A stretch of 64,000 nt of DNA from Colias croceus (GCF_905220415.1 NC_059543.1:9686001-9750000); one strand, 5' to 3'. Positions 18,997-31,600 are shown, numbered from the stretch's first letter. The notes: a model not told the origin generated them from the sequence alone. Program-made: numbers and translations.

Positions 18997-21638
18997 ATGA
19001 ATCCTATGACGTGAGTATTGAGTATAAATTTTATTTATTCACTGTTAAATTACTTAATCCAAAAAAGTTTTGCATTTTGTTTCCTTCATTTCAGAAATGT
19101 GAAAAACGTTTTAAAGCTTAGTGAACGTGAACTTTCTGGGAATTCGAAGAGTTCTTGGCACGACCAGTATAAAGACAGTGCATGGGTTTTTGTTGGCGGT
19201 CTTCCATATGACTTGACTGAAGGAGATATTATTTGTGTTTTTTCTCAGTATGTTTTATTTACTTTAATATTATCAGTCAGATTATCAAAACGACATACCT
19301 ACTGTGTTACATTTATAGTATTTTTTTATTATTTTTAGGTATGGAGAGATTGTAAACATTAATTTAGTAAGAGACAAAGCGACTGGTAAATCAAGAGGGT
19401 TTGCCTTCATATGTTATGAAGATCAGAGATCAACAATACTTGCAGTTGATAACCTCAATGGAATTAAGGTATTGCCTTGCCTTTAATTATCAATTTTATT
19501 TGATTGCAAACTATTAGTGTTTTTATAGATGTTCCTGTCATTGTGCCTCATTGACGGTTCAACAAGAAGGAGGAAACTATATTGCATTAGATGAATTGGA
19601 CTATTTAATTTCAATTGATATGTTTTTGCTTTATTACTATGTACTATATTAAGATTTAGGGTAAAAATTTAGAATATGGACCGTCGAGGGGGGGGCGGGG
19701 AGGGGGGGGGGAAGGGGAGGGGGGGTCGGGGGGAACTCCTTGGTACCACCCCCCCCCTGCGCAGACCAGTAGTTCCTGAGATATTCAAGGTCAAAGTTTG
19801 AGGTTATAATTGGGCCTAAAGTGACAAATAATGGATGGGAGGATAAACCTTTCCCTTCCCACCACTCCCAAACTCCCTCCAGTTGCACTATATTGCTTCT
19901 GCTTCTGCTCCAGCGCTGCGGGAAGTGCAGCCCTATCACCCTTGCGTAGCTATGTACAGGCACCTAACTCGCCTACGCAGCTTCGGCTGTTTGGTCGCCT
20001 TCGGCGACCAGCCTCAGCCGCTTCGGCTCGTACGGTGCCTGCACTTAGCTACAGCGGGTGAGGGCTGCTCTCCCTCCGCGCTTCCGGATTTTATAATACA
20101 CTCTAGGGGTAAGAGCAGAAGGACCACGTGGAGTCGGGGTTGACAGATTTGGTTATGTGACTGTTCAACTTTTGTGTAATGGATTTTTATGTGTGTTACA
20201 TTACCCATAGTTGTATTATTATTATTAGAATTAGTAACTTAAATTGAATTAGAATGAAATGTAACTGAACTGAATTATTAATAAATAGCCGAGCAGCTAC
20301 ATTGCTGATGTGGCTATATGTAAACTAGTGTTTTGTGTAATGTCTTTATCTTTACTAAAATACTTTATTTTACTTTGTGTGTTGTTATTATTATCCAATA
20401 TGTTTATATTTTAGAGGAAATATAATAAAACACAATTATTTTAATGTACAAATTTATTTGATTCTATAAACATACTCCACAGCCTTTAATAACTCTTCAA
20501 AAGGATCTTTGTGATAAATTCTTATTTTTCTACGCCATATATATTCTATGAGCCAATCTGTGAAGTCATGCTTGTTTTGTTGTTGCCTGAAAACTTTTTT
20601 TAGACCACGCCACTGGCTTTCTATTCTTTGCGTGTGTGTCCCATCAGGTGCCACAAATCTATGTGTTGGATCACTATGATTCACTCTTTTGTGTATATAT
20701 CCATGCTCAGGAAGGCTCGTTTGCGTTTAAATATTTTTATGAAAAATTCAAACTTTAAATATTAATAACCAATTTAACATATTATTTTAACTACTTTTAT
20801 ATATAATAACACTAAAATAACTATCAATTTATGTATTTTATAAAGTATTATTGTGATAAAAATATCTCTAAAGCTGTATGAGTGAATCCTTTGCTAGTGA
20901 CAAGCATCTGTCAACGTCAAAATTACGAAAAGTAGTACAAAATTAAACAAATTTGTTTATTTTATTAAAAAAAAAATACGCGGCTGCGCAGGTTGAAACT
21001 TCGTAAAAGTACTTCTCAGAGTCTTATCTTATCGCTATAAAATCGCCGATATCCAACTCGACGGTCCATATTCTAAATTTTATCCAGATTTAGATTTTAG
21101 GACGCACAATAAGAGTGGACCATTGTGAGCAATATAAAGCACCAAATGCTGAAATGAGCAAATTAGATGAAGTTACAGCCTCATTAAGAGTAGAAGGTTG
21201 TGCACCACAAATACAAATCCCAGCTGTTCTTCCAATAAAAAAGGTATTATTCATATTAATATTCAAAATAGGTATGTACATAATTTACCCAAAATGTGAA
21301 TATGAAAATATTATCACAGCAATTATTGCTAGTGACTATAATATTATGATTGTATTACAACTTGCAACACAAATTTTTCACATGTTTAGATATTTTGTGA
21401 ACATGTAATGTAGGATTTTTGATCATAATCAGAAAAAAAGATCAATATGTGTATGGGCATGTAGTATATTTTGATAAAATCCATAATGACTACATATTTA
21501 GGCAGGAACTAATATCTTAACGTCATTTAACAGGAAAAAGAAAAAGAGAAGAAGAAAAAGAGTCACAAAGAAAAAAAGAGTAAAAAGAAGAAAAAGAAAC
21601 GAAGCAAAAGTTCAGATTCAGAGAGTTCAAGTGATTAA
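18997..21638 (+). CDS. RBMX2: RBMX2-type RNA-binding protein
   Basis: Exons 18997-19010, 19095-19247, 19339-19468, 21094-21243 and 21534-21638 give 183 residues. The protein starts MNPMTNVKNVLKLSERELSG, then a single RRM of about 80 residues with RNP2 (WVFVGGLPYDL) and RNP1 (KSRGFAFICYED), continuing QRSTILAVDNLNGIKILGRT and IRVDHCEQYKAP. The tail is a Lys/Glu/Ser-rich low-complexity stretch ending SDSESSSD. This is the metazoan counterpart of yeast Ist3/Snu17, a subunit of the RES complex of the spliceosome; that role is family knowledge. The start follows the family and exon 1 is only 14 nt. Intron 3 holds a DNA transposon (19660-21085) that directly abuts exon 4. A poly(A) signal lies at 21651. 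The tail is shorter than that of the human protein. Confidence 0.93.
19660..21085 (-). mobile_element. Merlin-type (IS1595/ISXO2-like) DNA transposon, internally deleted
   Basis: The left end GGTAAAAATTTAGAATATGG continues ACCGTCGAG; the right end is its inverse, CTCGACGGTCCATATTCTAA through ATTTTATCC, giving about 28 bp of TIR with one base change and one indel. Both ends are flanked by AGATTTAG (19652-19659 and 21086-21093), an 8-bp target duplication, which is the length known for Merlin elements. On the minus strand, 20755-20454 encodes the last ~100 residues of an ISXO2-like transposase: HKRVNHSDPTHRFV, then GTHTQRIESQWRGLKK with the catalytic Glu, then IEYIWRRK. The N-terminal two-thirds is missing, so the copy cannot be autonomous. 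The left part holds a G-rich tract and a GC-rich segment (19900-20090). Confidence 0.9.
20454..20755 (-). pseudogene. C-terminal fragment of ISXO2-like (Merlin) transposase
   Basis: The frame opens without a start around EHGYIHKRVNHS and ends with TAA next to the codons for EYVYRIK. The conserved VNHS, THTQ-like and IESQW elements and the closing WRRK place it at the end of a DDE domain. Upstream of 20755 the sequence is AT-rich and noncoding, consistent with an internal deletion. Confidence 0.85.
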
Positions 21639-21650
21639 AGAAATTTCTGT

Positions 21651-21656
21651 AATAAA
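21651..21656 (+). terminator. poly(A) signal of RBMX2
   Basis: AATAAA lies 12 bp past the TAA stop, implying a very short 3'UTR. Confidence 0.6.
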
Positions 21657-22002
21657 TTGATGATAATAATATCTGAGTATTATTTTTAAGAACATTGTAA
21701 AATTCAAATACCTATATTGTATACAGTACATATATTATATGTATAAGCGACAGCTCCTCTGAGAGAATCTAGTTGCAGCGCTCTTACATTATTATTCGGT
21801 AGTTTCTCGTACGTTTTCTCATTCACGCTCCTCGGAACAGGAAGACTGTCCGTCCATATTCAAATTAAGTTGAAGACAAAGGAAACAATAATATTATTAA
21901 AATTTAAATTATACGGTAGGGTCAGGATTCTGAAATTTTTTTCGTTATACACACCACGCATAATTTAAAAATTTATATCAGTAATTTATTATTATTATCT
22001 TT

Positions 22003-22320
22003 GACTGGCCGGTTGGCTTGATTGGTAGTGGCCCTGCCTTCCAAGCCAGAGGTCGTAGGTTCGATCCCCACCCGGGGCAAATATTTGTGTGATGAACAAG
22101 GTGATGAACATAGATGTTTGCTCTGTGTCTGGGTGTTAATTATCTATATATGTATTTATTTAAAATTATATTTATGTATGTTTATCAGCCATCTGGTTTC
22201 CATAACACAAGCGATAGCTTAGTATGGGATCATCGTGCCGTGGTCCGTATATACATAGTAGTCTTTGGTGCCGTGTGTGAAAATTGTCCCGAAATATTTA
22301 TTTATTTATATAATAATAAG
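22003..22320 (+). mobile_element. tRNA-derived SINE, copy 1
   Basis: The head GGCCGGTTGGCTTGATTGGT carries an A box and GGTTCGATCCCC a B box, followed by a body with TTGCTCTGTGTCTGGGTG and ATCAGCCATCTGGTTTCC and an AT-rich tail (ATTTATTTATTTATATAAT). It matches the inverted copy at 24785-25058 throughout. It lies between RBMX2 and INPP1. Confidence 0.9.
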
Positions 22321-22394
22321 TGACACTTGACAAGGCTGTCTAGGACCCGCTTTTCTTTTGACAATGTCAAAAGCGGGTCTGTTACCGGAAATGT

Positions 22395-23145
22395 ATGTAA
22401 TCCGTCATTGTATACAATTCCTAGGAAATGTATGTAATTCCTAAAATCGCACGGAAATGTGTGAAATAAATTATTTTATACACATTGCCTAGGAAATCTA
22501 TACATTTCCTAAATAGCAATCGGAAATGTATAATGAAATAATATTGGAAGGTACGCAGGTCGATGAGGGGAGAATCTCATCAGAATTTTTGGTTTGGACA
22601 AGGGGGTGGGTTAGGTTAGGTTCGTGTTTTTTAAAACTACGTAGAAATAGGAGCCCCACGAAGTGAGGCTCCGTCGGCTCACGACCTCTTTTTGTAGAAT
22701 TTTGGAAAAAGACGAATTTCGGCATATTACAAAATGCCGGCCGTTTGTAATACGGCAGATTATACAATCCGACTGGGACGTGTACAAGGGGACAGCGGGA
22801 CGAGGGGACTTTATTACTAACCAAATGAAAATTTGATTTGATTGAATATAAGTTGATTTAAGAAATGTTAATTAGTAAGATAATATGAACATAATATTAT
22901 TATTCTTTTACGGTAAGACTGCAACTGTTACCCGATACAGTGTTTTATTACAGAAATCATTTATTTTATACATTTCCTATTAAGATATTGGAATTGTATA
23001 CAATTCCTAGGAAGATTATACATTTCCCAGGATATCTATGCATTAAATAGTTTATTAAACAATATTTTATACATTTCCTAAATGGTATGGAATTGTACAC
23101 ATTTCCTAGGATTTGTATACAATTCCTTGATTTCATACATTTGTG
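22395..23145. repeat. region with clustered GGAATTGTATACAATTCC palindromes
   Basis: Variants of GGAATTGTATACAATTCC and CCTAGGAAATGTATACA recur at 22403-22500 and 22970-23130, in both orientations, flanking a middle part with GGAGCCCCACGAAGTGAGGC. The arrangement suggests one element with terminal sub-repeats. It ends about 150 bp upstream of the INPP1 start. I do not recognise the family. Confidence 0.5.
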
Positions 23146-23293
23146 ATTTGCGGTACCTAACATAATACATAAACAAAATGTCAAATTGACATTTTGATTA
23201 AAAACAAAACTTCAAATTTAATTTAATTAAAATTATTTTAATTCAGTACTCAGTAGTTTTAAATTAAGTGTAGATAAAGATCAGTAATTAAAA

Positions 23294-25671
23294 ATGACAA
23301 ATATTTTAGAAACTTTAATTTACGCCTCGGAAAAAGCTGCTCGTATAGCTCGATCCTGCTGTAATAGTAGTGAATCAATATTGGTAGCGGAAAAGGGCGA
23401 TACTGAAGCTAATCCGCGTTTTGATAAAGATTTTAAAACTATTGCTGATGTATTAGCGCAAGAATCTGCTAAAGAGTTTATAGTGTCACGAATACCAGAA
23501 TTAAAGGGTGAGGTACGAGGTGAAGAATGTTCTGAGATCGGCGGCATTTCAATAGCATTACAGGAGAATTCTGAAGAAACGATCAATTTACTTAGCAAAA
23601 TACTACCGATAGATACCGCTAAATGTATGGCTAAAGCTGCTCATAGTGATGTTGAGCAACTGAATTATGGAGAAACACTTCCTGACATTCCAAATATAGA
23701 TTATTCTGACTTGGGAGTATGGATAGATCCTATTGGTGAGCGTATACTTAATCAGTTTTTTTGTACCTACTATGTGTGTATAAAAAATCCCTTATCATGT
23801 TTTTGTATGATCAATTTCAGATGGAACAGCTGAATTCATTTCTGGTGTTCGAGGTGAAGCAAAGCCTGGGCACGGTCTGCCTTGTGTCACTGTTCTTATT
23901 GGAGCTTATTTGAAGTCTACAGGACAACCAGTTGTCGGAGTTATCAATCAACCATTTTATGATAAGTAAGATTTCTTTCATTGTTTTGATATTTTACTCA
24001 AGTTGTTCCTAGTATTTGTTATTATTTAAAAAAAACAAAACACATTTTTACACATAATATATTTGGCAGTTTGAAAGTATGCAGCATGATAAGTTTAAAA
24101 AAAGCTTATGGTTTTTTACTAATTTACAGATTTTTCAACATTCAATGATTTATTTTTAAGCTATTGCATAGTTTCTTTCGCGGGCCTTGAGCGCGGGGAC
24201 CGAATCGAGAAATTCCGTAACAGAAAAACTTCACACTTCGACGGGCTCGGAGGTGTGGCTTGAAGGCATGCTATGCAATAGCTTTACCGCGGCAGTCCCC
24301 GAGTGCCACACGTCTTTATTTATCTGTTTAATAAAATTAATATTTACAGTGGGGAAGGAAGAATTGTTTGGGGTGTTAAATATGGAGATACACAATTATC
24401 GTCTCATGAAAGCACAAGTAATGATAACAAGGTTATTCTCATGAGTAGTGCTGAAAATGAGGAGGTAATAGAAAAATTTAAAAACATTGGATGGGAAGTA
24501 CAATCTATGTCTGGAGCAGGACATAAGCTGTTGAAGGTTGCGTTAGGTAAATAAAATAATACTGAATACAAAACAGAAAAGTAGTTTTTACAGGAAAATC
24601 ACATACAAATTGCAAACCTAAATAAACTCTGTAGTGAGAAAGTATTTATCTACTGAAATGTAGTGTTCAGTCACTAATAAAACTAATTCACAAGTTGTTG
24701 TTTTAAATCAGCCCCCGGAATCACAGACACAATAAAAAATCTATTGTGTTGTGGTCAGATCGGGCCGCTCGGGGCTCAATGGGTAAATAATAAATAAATA
24801 ATAAATATTTCAGGACAATTTTTACACACGGCACAATCTGATCCCATACTATAAAGCTTTCGCTTGTGTTATGGAAACCAGATGGCTGATAAACATACAT
24901 ATATAATTTTAAATAAATACTTATATAGATAATTAACACCCAGACACAGAGCAAACATCTATGCTCATCACACAAATATTTGCCCTGGGTGGGGATCGAA
25001 CCCACGACTTCTGGCTTTGAATGCAGGGCCACTACCAACCAAGCCAACCGGCCAGTCAGAAATATATCCAAACAATTTAGAACATCACTGAGAGTCATTT
25101 TTTTCTACTACGGCTAACTTAGTTCGCTGATTTTGTATTGGAAACATGTAGGTTATGTAATAAATATGTATATAATAAAGTTCTTGATAATATACCGACA
25201 ATTAATTCCTTATGTATATGTATCCATACTATAAATATTATAAATGCGAAAGTAACTCTGTCTGTCTGTCTGTTACTCAATCACGCCTAAACTACTGAAC
25301 CAATTTGCATGAAATTTGGTATGGAGATATTTTGATACCCGAGAAAGGACATAGGCTACCTTTTATTGCGAAATATGTACCACGGGCGAAGCCGGGGCGG
25401 ACCACTAGTAACATTTAAATTAATTTCAGGTGAGGCGAGTGCATACATTGTATCAAAAGGGACAACTTTCCGCTGGGACACATGTGCCCCACATAGCATT
25501 ATTTGTGCCAAAGGTGGCGATGTGGTTTGCTACAAAAATCATACACAGTTGAAATATAACAACCCACAAAACATGGATATTCAAGAATATTGCAATCAAT
25601 TTGGAATAATTGCATTTACTGATTCGTCTGTGTTTGAAGAAATTAAAGATGTTATTAAGATTGATAACTAG
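23294..25671 (+). CDS. INPP1: inositol polyphosphate 1-phosphatase
   Basis: Exons 23294-23735, 23821-23965, 24350-24546 and 25430-25671 give 341 residues. The enzyme removes the 1-phosphate from inositol 1,4-bisphosphate and inositol 1,3,4-trisphosphate in the cytosol and belongs to the Mg-dependent, Li-sensitive phosphatase family. Visible hallmarks are the first metal-site Glu region (GEVRGEECSEIGG), the WIDPIDGTAEFI motif split by intron 1, and the C-terminal second signature (RWDTCAPHSIICAKGGDV), where the Asp is the second metal ligand. The start at 23294 gives MTNILETLIYASEKAARIAR, as in family members. The length is somewhat less than the ~400 residues of the human enzyme. Intron 2 holds a GC-rich dispersed repeat and intron 3 an inverted SINE and a non-LTR tail that ends 15 bp before the acceptor region. 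An AATAAA is at 26167. Confidence 0.95.
24159..24312. repeat. dispersed repeat, copy 2 (AGCTATTGCATAG family)
   Basis: It matches 6141-6299. In this copy the first 13 bases AGCTATTGCATAG are mirrored perfectly by CTATGCAATAGCT at about 24271-24283, suggesting short terminal inverted repeats. It lies in intron 2 of INPP1 and ends about 35 bp before exon 3. Confidence 0.7.
24785..25058 (-). mobile_element. tRNA-derived SINE, copy 2
   Basis: The reverse complement of the family at 22003-22320, including the B box (GGGGATCGAACCC as seen on the plus strand) and the head (CCAAGCCAACCGGCCAGTCA). It is inserted in intron 3 of INPP1 in antisense orientation. Confidence 0.9.
25214..25410 (-). repeat. 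non-LTR-like 3' tail, family A, antisense in INPP1 intron 3
   Basis: The inverse of 1713-1893: starts ATACTATAAATATTATAAAT with a (CTGT)n stretch at about 25257-25273 and ends CGGGGCGGACCACTAGT. It lies just upstream of the INPP1 exon 4 acceptor. Confidence 0.7.
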
Positions 25672-28600
25672 AATATGAAATGTTTTCTGTATGAGCTCTT
25701 TACATTCTTAGTTAAATTATTTTACCGTTTGGTATAACGTCTAGTCATAATTTAACAATTATATTTTATTAATTTTTTTTGGGATTCTTGAAATTTGCAT
25801 TTCTTATCAGAATATTTTTTAGAAAATAATAGTTTGTAGAACATAATTAATTATAAATTAAATTACCTCATACCAGGTTTTAATTCCACAAGTCCACATA
25901 AAGCCACATTAAAGTATGTTTCTATAATTATTAATGTTCTATTAACACTTAAAAAAATGTTTGCATGGATCCTTCTAACGTGAATTTGTTAGTACCTGAA
26001 TATTAATGATCTCATATTATTATATTTACTCTAATTATTCAATATTTTTTTCTTAAAATATTTAATACATTTTATTGTTAACTAATTAATTTGATGTTTT
26101 TGCCAATTCTTGTATTAGATGTTTTGCATAAGTTTAAGTGTTGAAAGTTAAACTGTATTTTCCGAAAATAAATATTACTGTATTATTATATTTAAATGCA
26201 TTAATGTAATAAAAAGTATATTCTAAAAATACAAATTTCTTTAATTTCATACCTAGTCCATTTTATAATTGGTTTTTGTTATAGAAAAACTATCTAAGAG
26301 GATGGAAAATGAAAATATCCACAAAATATTAAAACTAGCGGCTATTAGACTACAAGCCCGCATAGGAAAAAAAATATGGGTCAATTGAACCACCAGGGGA
26401 CATATCTAGAACGATAGAAGAGCATAAAATAATAAGATCGTACTTTTTTCCTAATCTATCTATGTTAATACTATGTTAATACAAACAACGAATAAAGTGT
26501 AGAAAACTATTATATTTCATTAATCTACGATGTTTAAACTTTTACAAAATTTCTGTTTTTGCATTTCTCTATAACTTTTTTTAGAACGGTTTCTTTTGAA
26601 CGGCAATACTATACAACAATTGAATTTTACAATATCATGTTAAAAAAAGTTCCCGTACAGGGTCAAATGACCTTACAGCTCTTTATATCAAGAATTCGAT
26701 GAAATTAAGATGATTATTGGTATACATTTAAAAGAACATGATATGAACATGGATTGCAACTCTCGATTTTTTCCCCTTGTCCCCATGATTTTTGTACGGC
26801 GTTGCGGAATAATGGATTAAAAGCAGTATAGAAATAGTATGACACAGATGCCGTACATGGTCAAATGACCAAATTTACCCCCGGTAACTCTCGGAAATTA
26901 AATAAAAATTCTGACTTTGTGGACCACCATTTTTGTACGGCACTGAGCGGTTTCTTATTATTTTTAATGGATCTATCGATGGTTAAGTATGCCGTACAAA
27001 AATATATGACCAAAATTTACCGAGTCTACCTGTACTTTTGAATTCTCATCTGCACTCAGTTGGACAGCTTACAAGTGGCGGCATAGTGATGAATCTTATT
27101 ATTTTATGCTCTTCTATCATTCTAGATATGTCCCCTGGTGGTTCAATTGACCCATATTTTTTTTCCTATGCGGGCCTGTAGTCTATATCTAGTTAATTTT
27201 ATCAAAAATGTAAGTCTAATACAGACAAAAAAAGTTATAACACAAGTATATAATAAACTAAAGTAAATTGTATTAGATACGATAGGATGACTGTTTCATA
27301 ATCGATTATAATAGATTTTCCTTGTATTGCGTTAATTTTTCACATAACCTTCGTTTCAAGGATTTTTACGAAAGCCTTCGCGGGTATTTGTCTAAGGAGT
27401 GACTTTATTCTCTTGACCTTTATAATTCATGTCCTTTGAGCATGAATCTCAATTTATTTTTTTACATCTACGATACAAATGTCTGTGGTTTCCCATAGGT
27501 AGTTAGGTACAAAAGCGGTACCTACTATACCCACGTAGGTATATTTCGTCGTAGCACGAAATAGCAATTTTATTAATTTACGCTTTTTTTATTAAAACTA
27601 TCTCTACCTTAAAGATACTTAGTTGGTAATTGGTAAATAGATTAATTTAATAAAGTAAAAAATAATAAAAATAATTTAGGTACTTACTTAGGTAGGTACT
27701 ATATTGACCGCGACGTAGTTCCCCTTTTTTGTTACGAACTTTTGAACCATATAATAAACTAAGACGTTTATAAATTAGGTAGGAAGGTACATTCAATAGT
27801 TAGTTAGGTAAAGAAATAAAAGAAAAAAAAACACGATTTAAAAGATCTATTATTATCTTATAACGTCTGTTAAAAATGAAGTCGTAAGAGATAAAGCAAC
27901 CTATCCCACTTTCATTTGTATTAAATCCTATAGGAAATATTTGTTGAGTAAATTATTATCTTTGCCATATCTACTTATGTCTTTATTCTTTACCCAATAG
28001 ACCTTGAGATTTTAAATAAGCCCACGATATTTGAACGACAACTCAAAACCCACTGTCAAGGGTTTCGTGGTACGATAATAGAAAAGGTCACTGAACTTAT
28101 ATCATTTATTTGGAGAACAGTAGGTAGGTATGTAAATCTAGGTCTTAAATACACGTCAATATATAGGTATACTACTGTAGTTACGTAAACTGAAATGAAA
28201 ATGGACTGAAATTAAAAGTTAAAACCATTACCTACCATTTAGTTACCTACCTATTAGTTGTTGCTATCTAAGGTACGTAGGTACCTACCTAAACATTTTC
28301 GCAGGCAGCTAAAGTTAACAATTAATTCTGAAAAAAAAATACTCTTTGGAATAGCAATGTAAATAGCGATAATCGCTAATATGGCATTGAAAATAATTAA
28401 ATACTTACCATCTGTTTGTTATTTTAACAGGTGATAGAAAGTTATTATATTGCTAAGTAAGTAGGTACCTATTTATTTTTGAATTAACGATGGGAATCAA
28501 ATTAAAACCAGTGCCGTATATATTTATATTTCTTTTAATAGCAAAATACAATTTTTAATCACAATCATAATTGGTGAAGCTATAAGTGGACAATTTTCCT

Positions 28601-31600
28601 AGGTCAACAAAAGAAGCGTGACAATAATAAAGTACCTACTTACCTATAGAAAATCCGAACTCTGCTTTTTCTTTTTACCGTTGCGTTACACCTTGACCGA
28701 TTAGACATAAAAACACACAATTTTATACTTAAACAAAACCAATTTTAAACAAGATGCTCGGTCGCAGGAACCACAACATTAATATTTTTTTTAATAAAAT
28801 GATTAAGAAACAAAAATAATATTAATTAAATTTTACATGTAATAGGTACTTATAGTGCTCAATGTACCTATACGCATTATCTTGCACCATCTTGACTCAT
28901 TATAATATAAAAAAATTGAAGAATATCACTACATATTTGTGTTAAATTAAATTAAGTTTATTGTCGCGAGTTAACTGTGTTAGGCAAATTAAGGAAACGT
29001 ATGATAAACGACGTTTGGTACGAATAAAGTTATCACAAAATAATCTCTGAAGGAATGTTTTATATGCGTAAAAGACCCAGAAATAGTTAGGTACATTTCA
29101 TTGTGTTTGAATAAAAATATTATTCCGTAAAATGCTTTAAGGTTCCTATTATCTAGGTAGGTATATTACGCAGATTTGTCATTCCAATCTGAGTACCTAA
29201 TGAATAAAGTGTTATTATATTTTTTGGTACTAACATGGTACTAATTGAGTTTAACAGTATTATTTTGAAAGCATTCTTATTACCTATGTATAATAATATA
29301 TTATTTTATCCTATCATATTAGTTACATATGAGATAAAAAAATCATATCTTCTCTTATTATTTCTGATATTGTTGAATAATTATTGTATAAATTAAAATT
29401 ATTCGTAGGTATATGTTATCAGAATTAACCATTAAATAAGTTACGCTATCTGCATTACTGGATTGATAGTGCAATTTTTTATACCTACTATAAAATCTAG
29501 ACATTTTAAGATGACTTCAGCCACAGTTGACAGATATATACTACGTACATACAGTTAGGAAACTAAGCCCCTGCGATGAAATTATGACGTACTTATAGCT
29601 ATAGGGCTGTTACCTATTTGATATTTAACCGACTTCAAAAATGGAGGAGGTTATCAATTCGGCCTGTATATTTCTGTTTGCTTTTTTTCACAGTTGACTT
29701 TGTGGTAATTTTGAGATTAAAACCCGTTAAAATTAAAAAATGGTGTAGCCTAAATATGAATTTACAAGAAGAAACAATCTCAATAAAATATATACCTTGT
29801 AAAAGTAAATAGGTACGTTTTTTTCAGTGCTATATTTCGAAATCTTGTCTTTTTTGGACGCCGAAGGCTATTTTAATGTAGGTACCTACCTAAATTATTT
29901 ATAATGCTTGATATTTGTATGATACATATAAGTATTCAATAATTATTTTAAACCAGAATTAACAATACTTGTATGTAGGTATACCTACTAAATTATTTTT
30001 AAAACGATAAATTAAATTAAATTAAAAAACACAAAATATGCAAAAATAAATTAAAATTATTATTATACGAACATAGAACCTCCTTTTATATAACCTTTTT
30101 GTTTTAGGATGAAAAAGAAAATAGTTTGACAGGCTTAGTGCCTGACAAAGTGGTAACTGTGTGGTAAAGTCACATATCGATAAAAATACAATAATTATTA
30201 TAATATCTATCTTTTTCTTCCCTAATATTTACGTAATTATGCACATAAATTTAAACAAGATTTTTTAAGGTTTCCATTTTTTAGATTTTCGTGCTCTTCT
30301 AGATTGCGTAAAAAATAGATGCGGTCTTTAAACAGACTGGACTCCTAATAGGTACTATTTGTAGCTATCATTTTGGTAGAAAATATGTCAACATAATTTA
30401 AAACTCATAGTGCCATATCTATAGAAATTAAAAAATAGTCTCTTTTTAACTTGTAGTCAGATACGATACAGATATATATTTATTGAAAGGGCTACAAACT
30501 GAAACAATCGATATTTATTTAATGTGAAATGACATCACTTTAAACTTTTTTCCATACTATATTCAAAATCTGTGGATGTGTCACCCGCTACTATCGATCC
30601 CCCTCAATACCCTCGAAAACACGCTTTATGGGGGGGGGGGGCCATTTCGAACATTTTGTATGAAGTTTCCTTACTGTATGTATCTGTATATTGTGCTTCA
30701 GCGGAGATATGGAACATCCGAATAATAATATTATGTCATTATTTACTGCTGTTCTGCTGTTAAAAGTTTTAATGCTTTCTGCGTAAACCTTGCTGACACT
30801 GAACAATTTTTATCAATGAATAACGTTACGAAAAGTGATGAAATCGTTTTCGAATTGCACTTATACCGTTAGAAAATTTAGTGTCTCTATAATATTTTTT
30901 AGATCAAGGTCCATTTCGTAGTAAGTATTCTTTGGTGAAAAGAACAATTGACTGTGCTCTGTGAGTTAATTCACCGTAATCATGAAACATTAAGCAATTT
31001 TAATACGATAATAGGAGAAAATGTTCTCAAGTAAAGCACCATAAACAACGGCACTTTTGCTGTTTGCACCAGATATTTTAAATGAATATACATTTTTTGA
31101 GGTTCTCTTCAACTTAAAACTTACTTCTAATACCTACCTACTGAAATGTTATGACGTAGGTTCCTCTGAAAGCCCTTGACCTTGACTATCAATTTGTTAT
31201 GTATCTTCTCTTTTTCTCTACTTCTCTAAATATTTTATCGTGTTTCTTTTTTATATAAAATTATGATAAAAATATTAAGTAACTATGTCAATTCACTAAC
31301 GATCTCTAAAATTCTTGAAAAAATTAGCTCAACAATTACTAAGCATAGATATATTTTATGATTTGCGTCATAGGGTAAAACACACAGTAAAATTATTTTG
31401 TTGCTATTCATAAAATGAATAAATTGTTAAATTTAAATTGATTTTAATAAAACTGACGATTTTAATATTTCACGAATTTGCACTAATTGGTCAATTTGAA
31501 ATTTTGAAACATGTTTTGACAGAAAACAAAAACTAGCTAAAATGCTAGGCTAAGTTTAGATGCTGGATGGTTTTTCCGATACCTACAAAATTTGCAATTT

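Noticed and set aside
19649..20208. Several overlapping GC-rich open frames with Pro-rich or Ser-rich products
   Set aside because: They lie in the noncoding left part of the Merlin element, occur in many frames at once, and resemble nothing; they reflect low stop density in GC-rich DNA.
22498..22824. 108-codon minus-strand frame upstream of INPP1
   Set aside because: It spans the palindrome cluster and has no family resemblance; its composition follows the repeat.
23320..23598. Antisense frame within INPP1 exon 1
   Set aside because: Shadow of the real coding strand.
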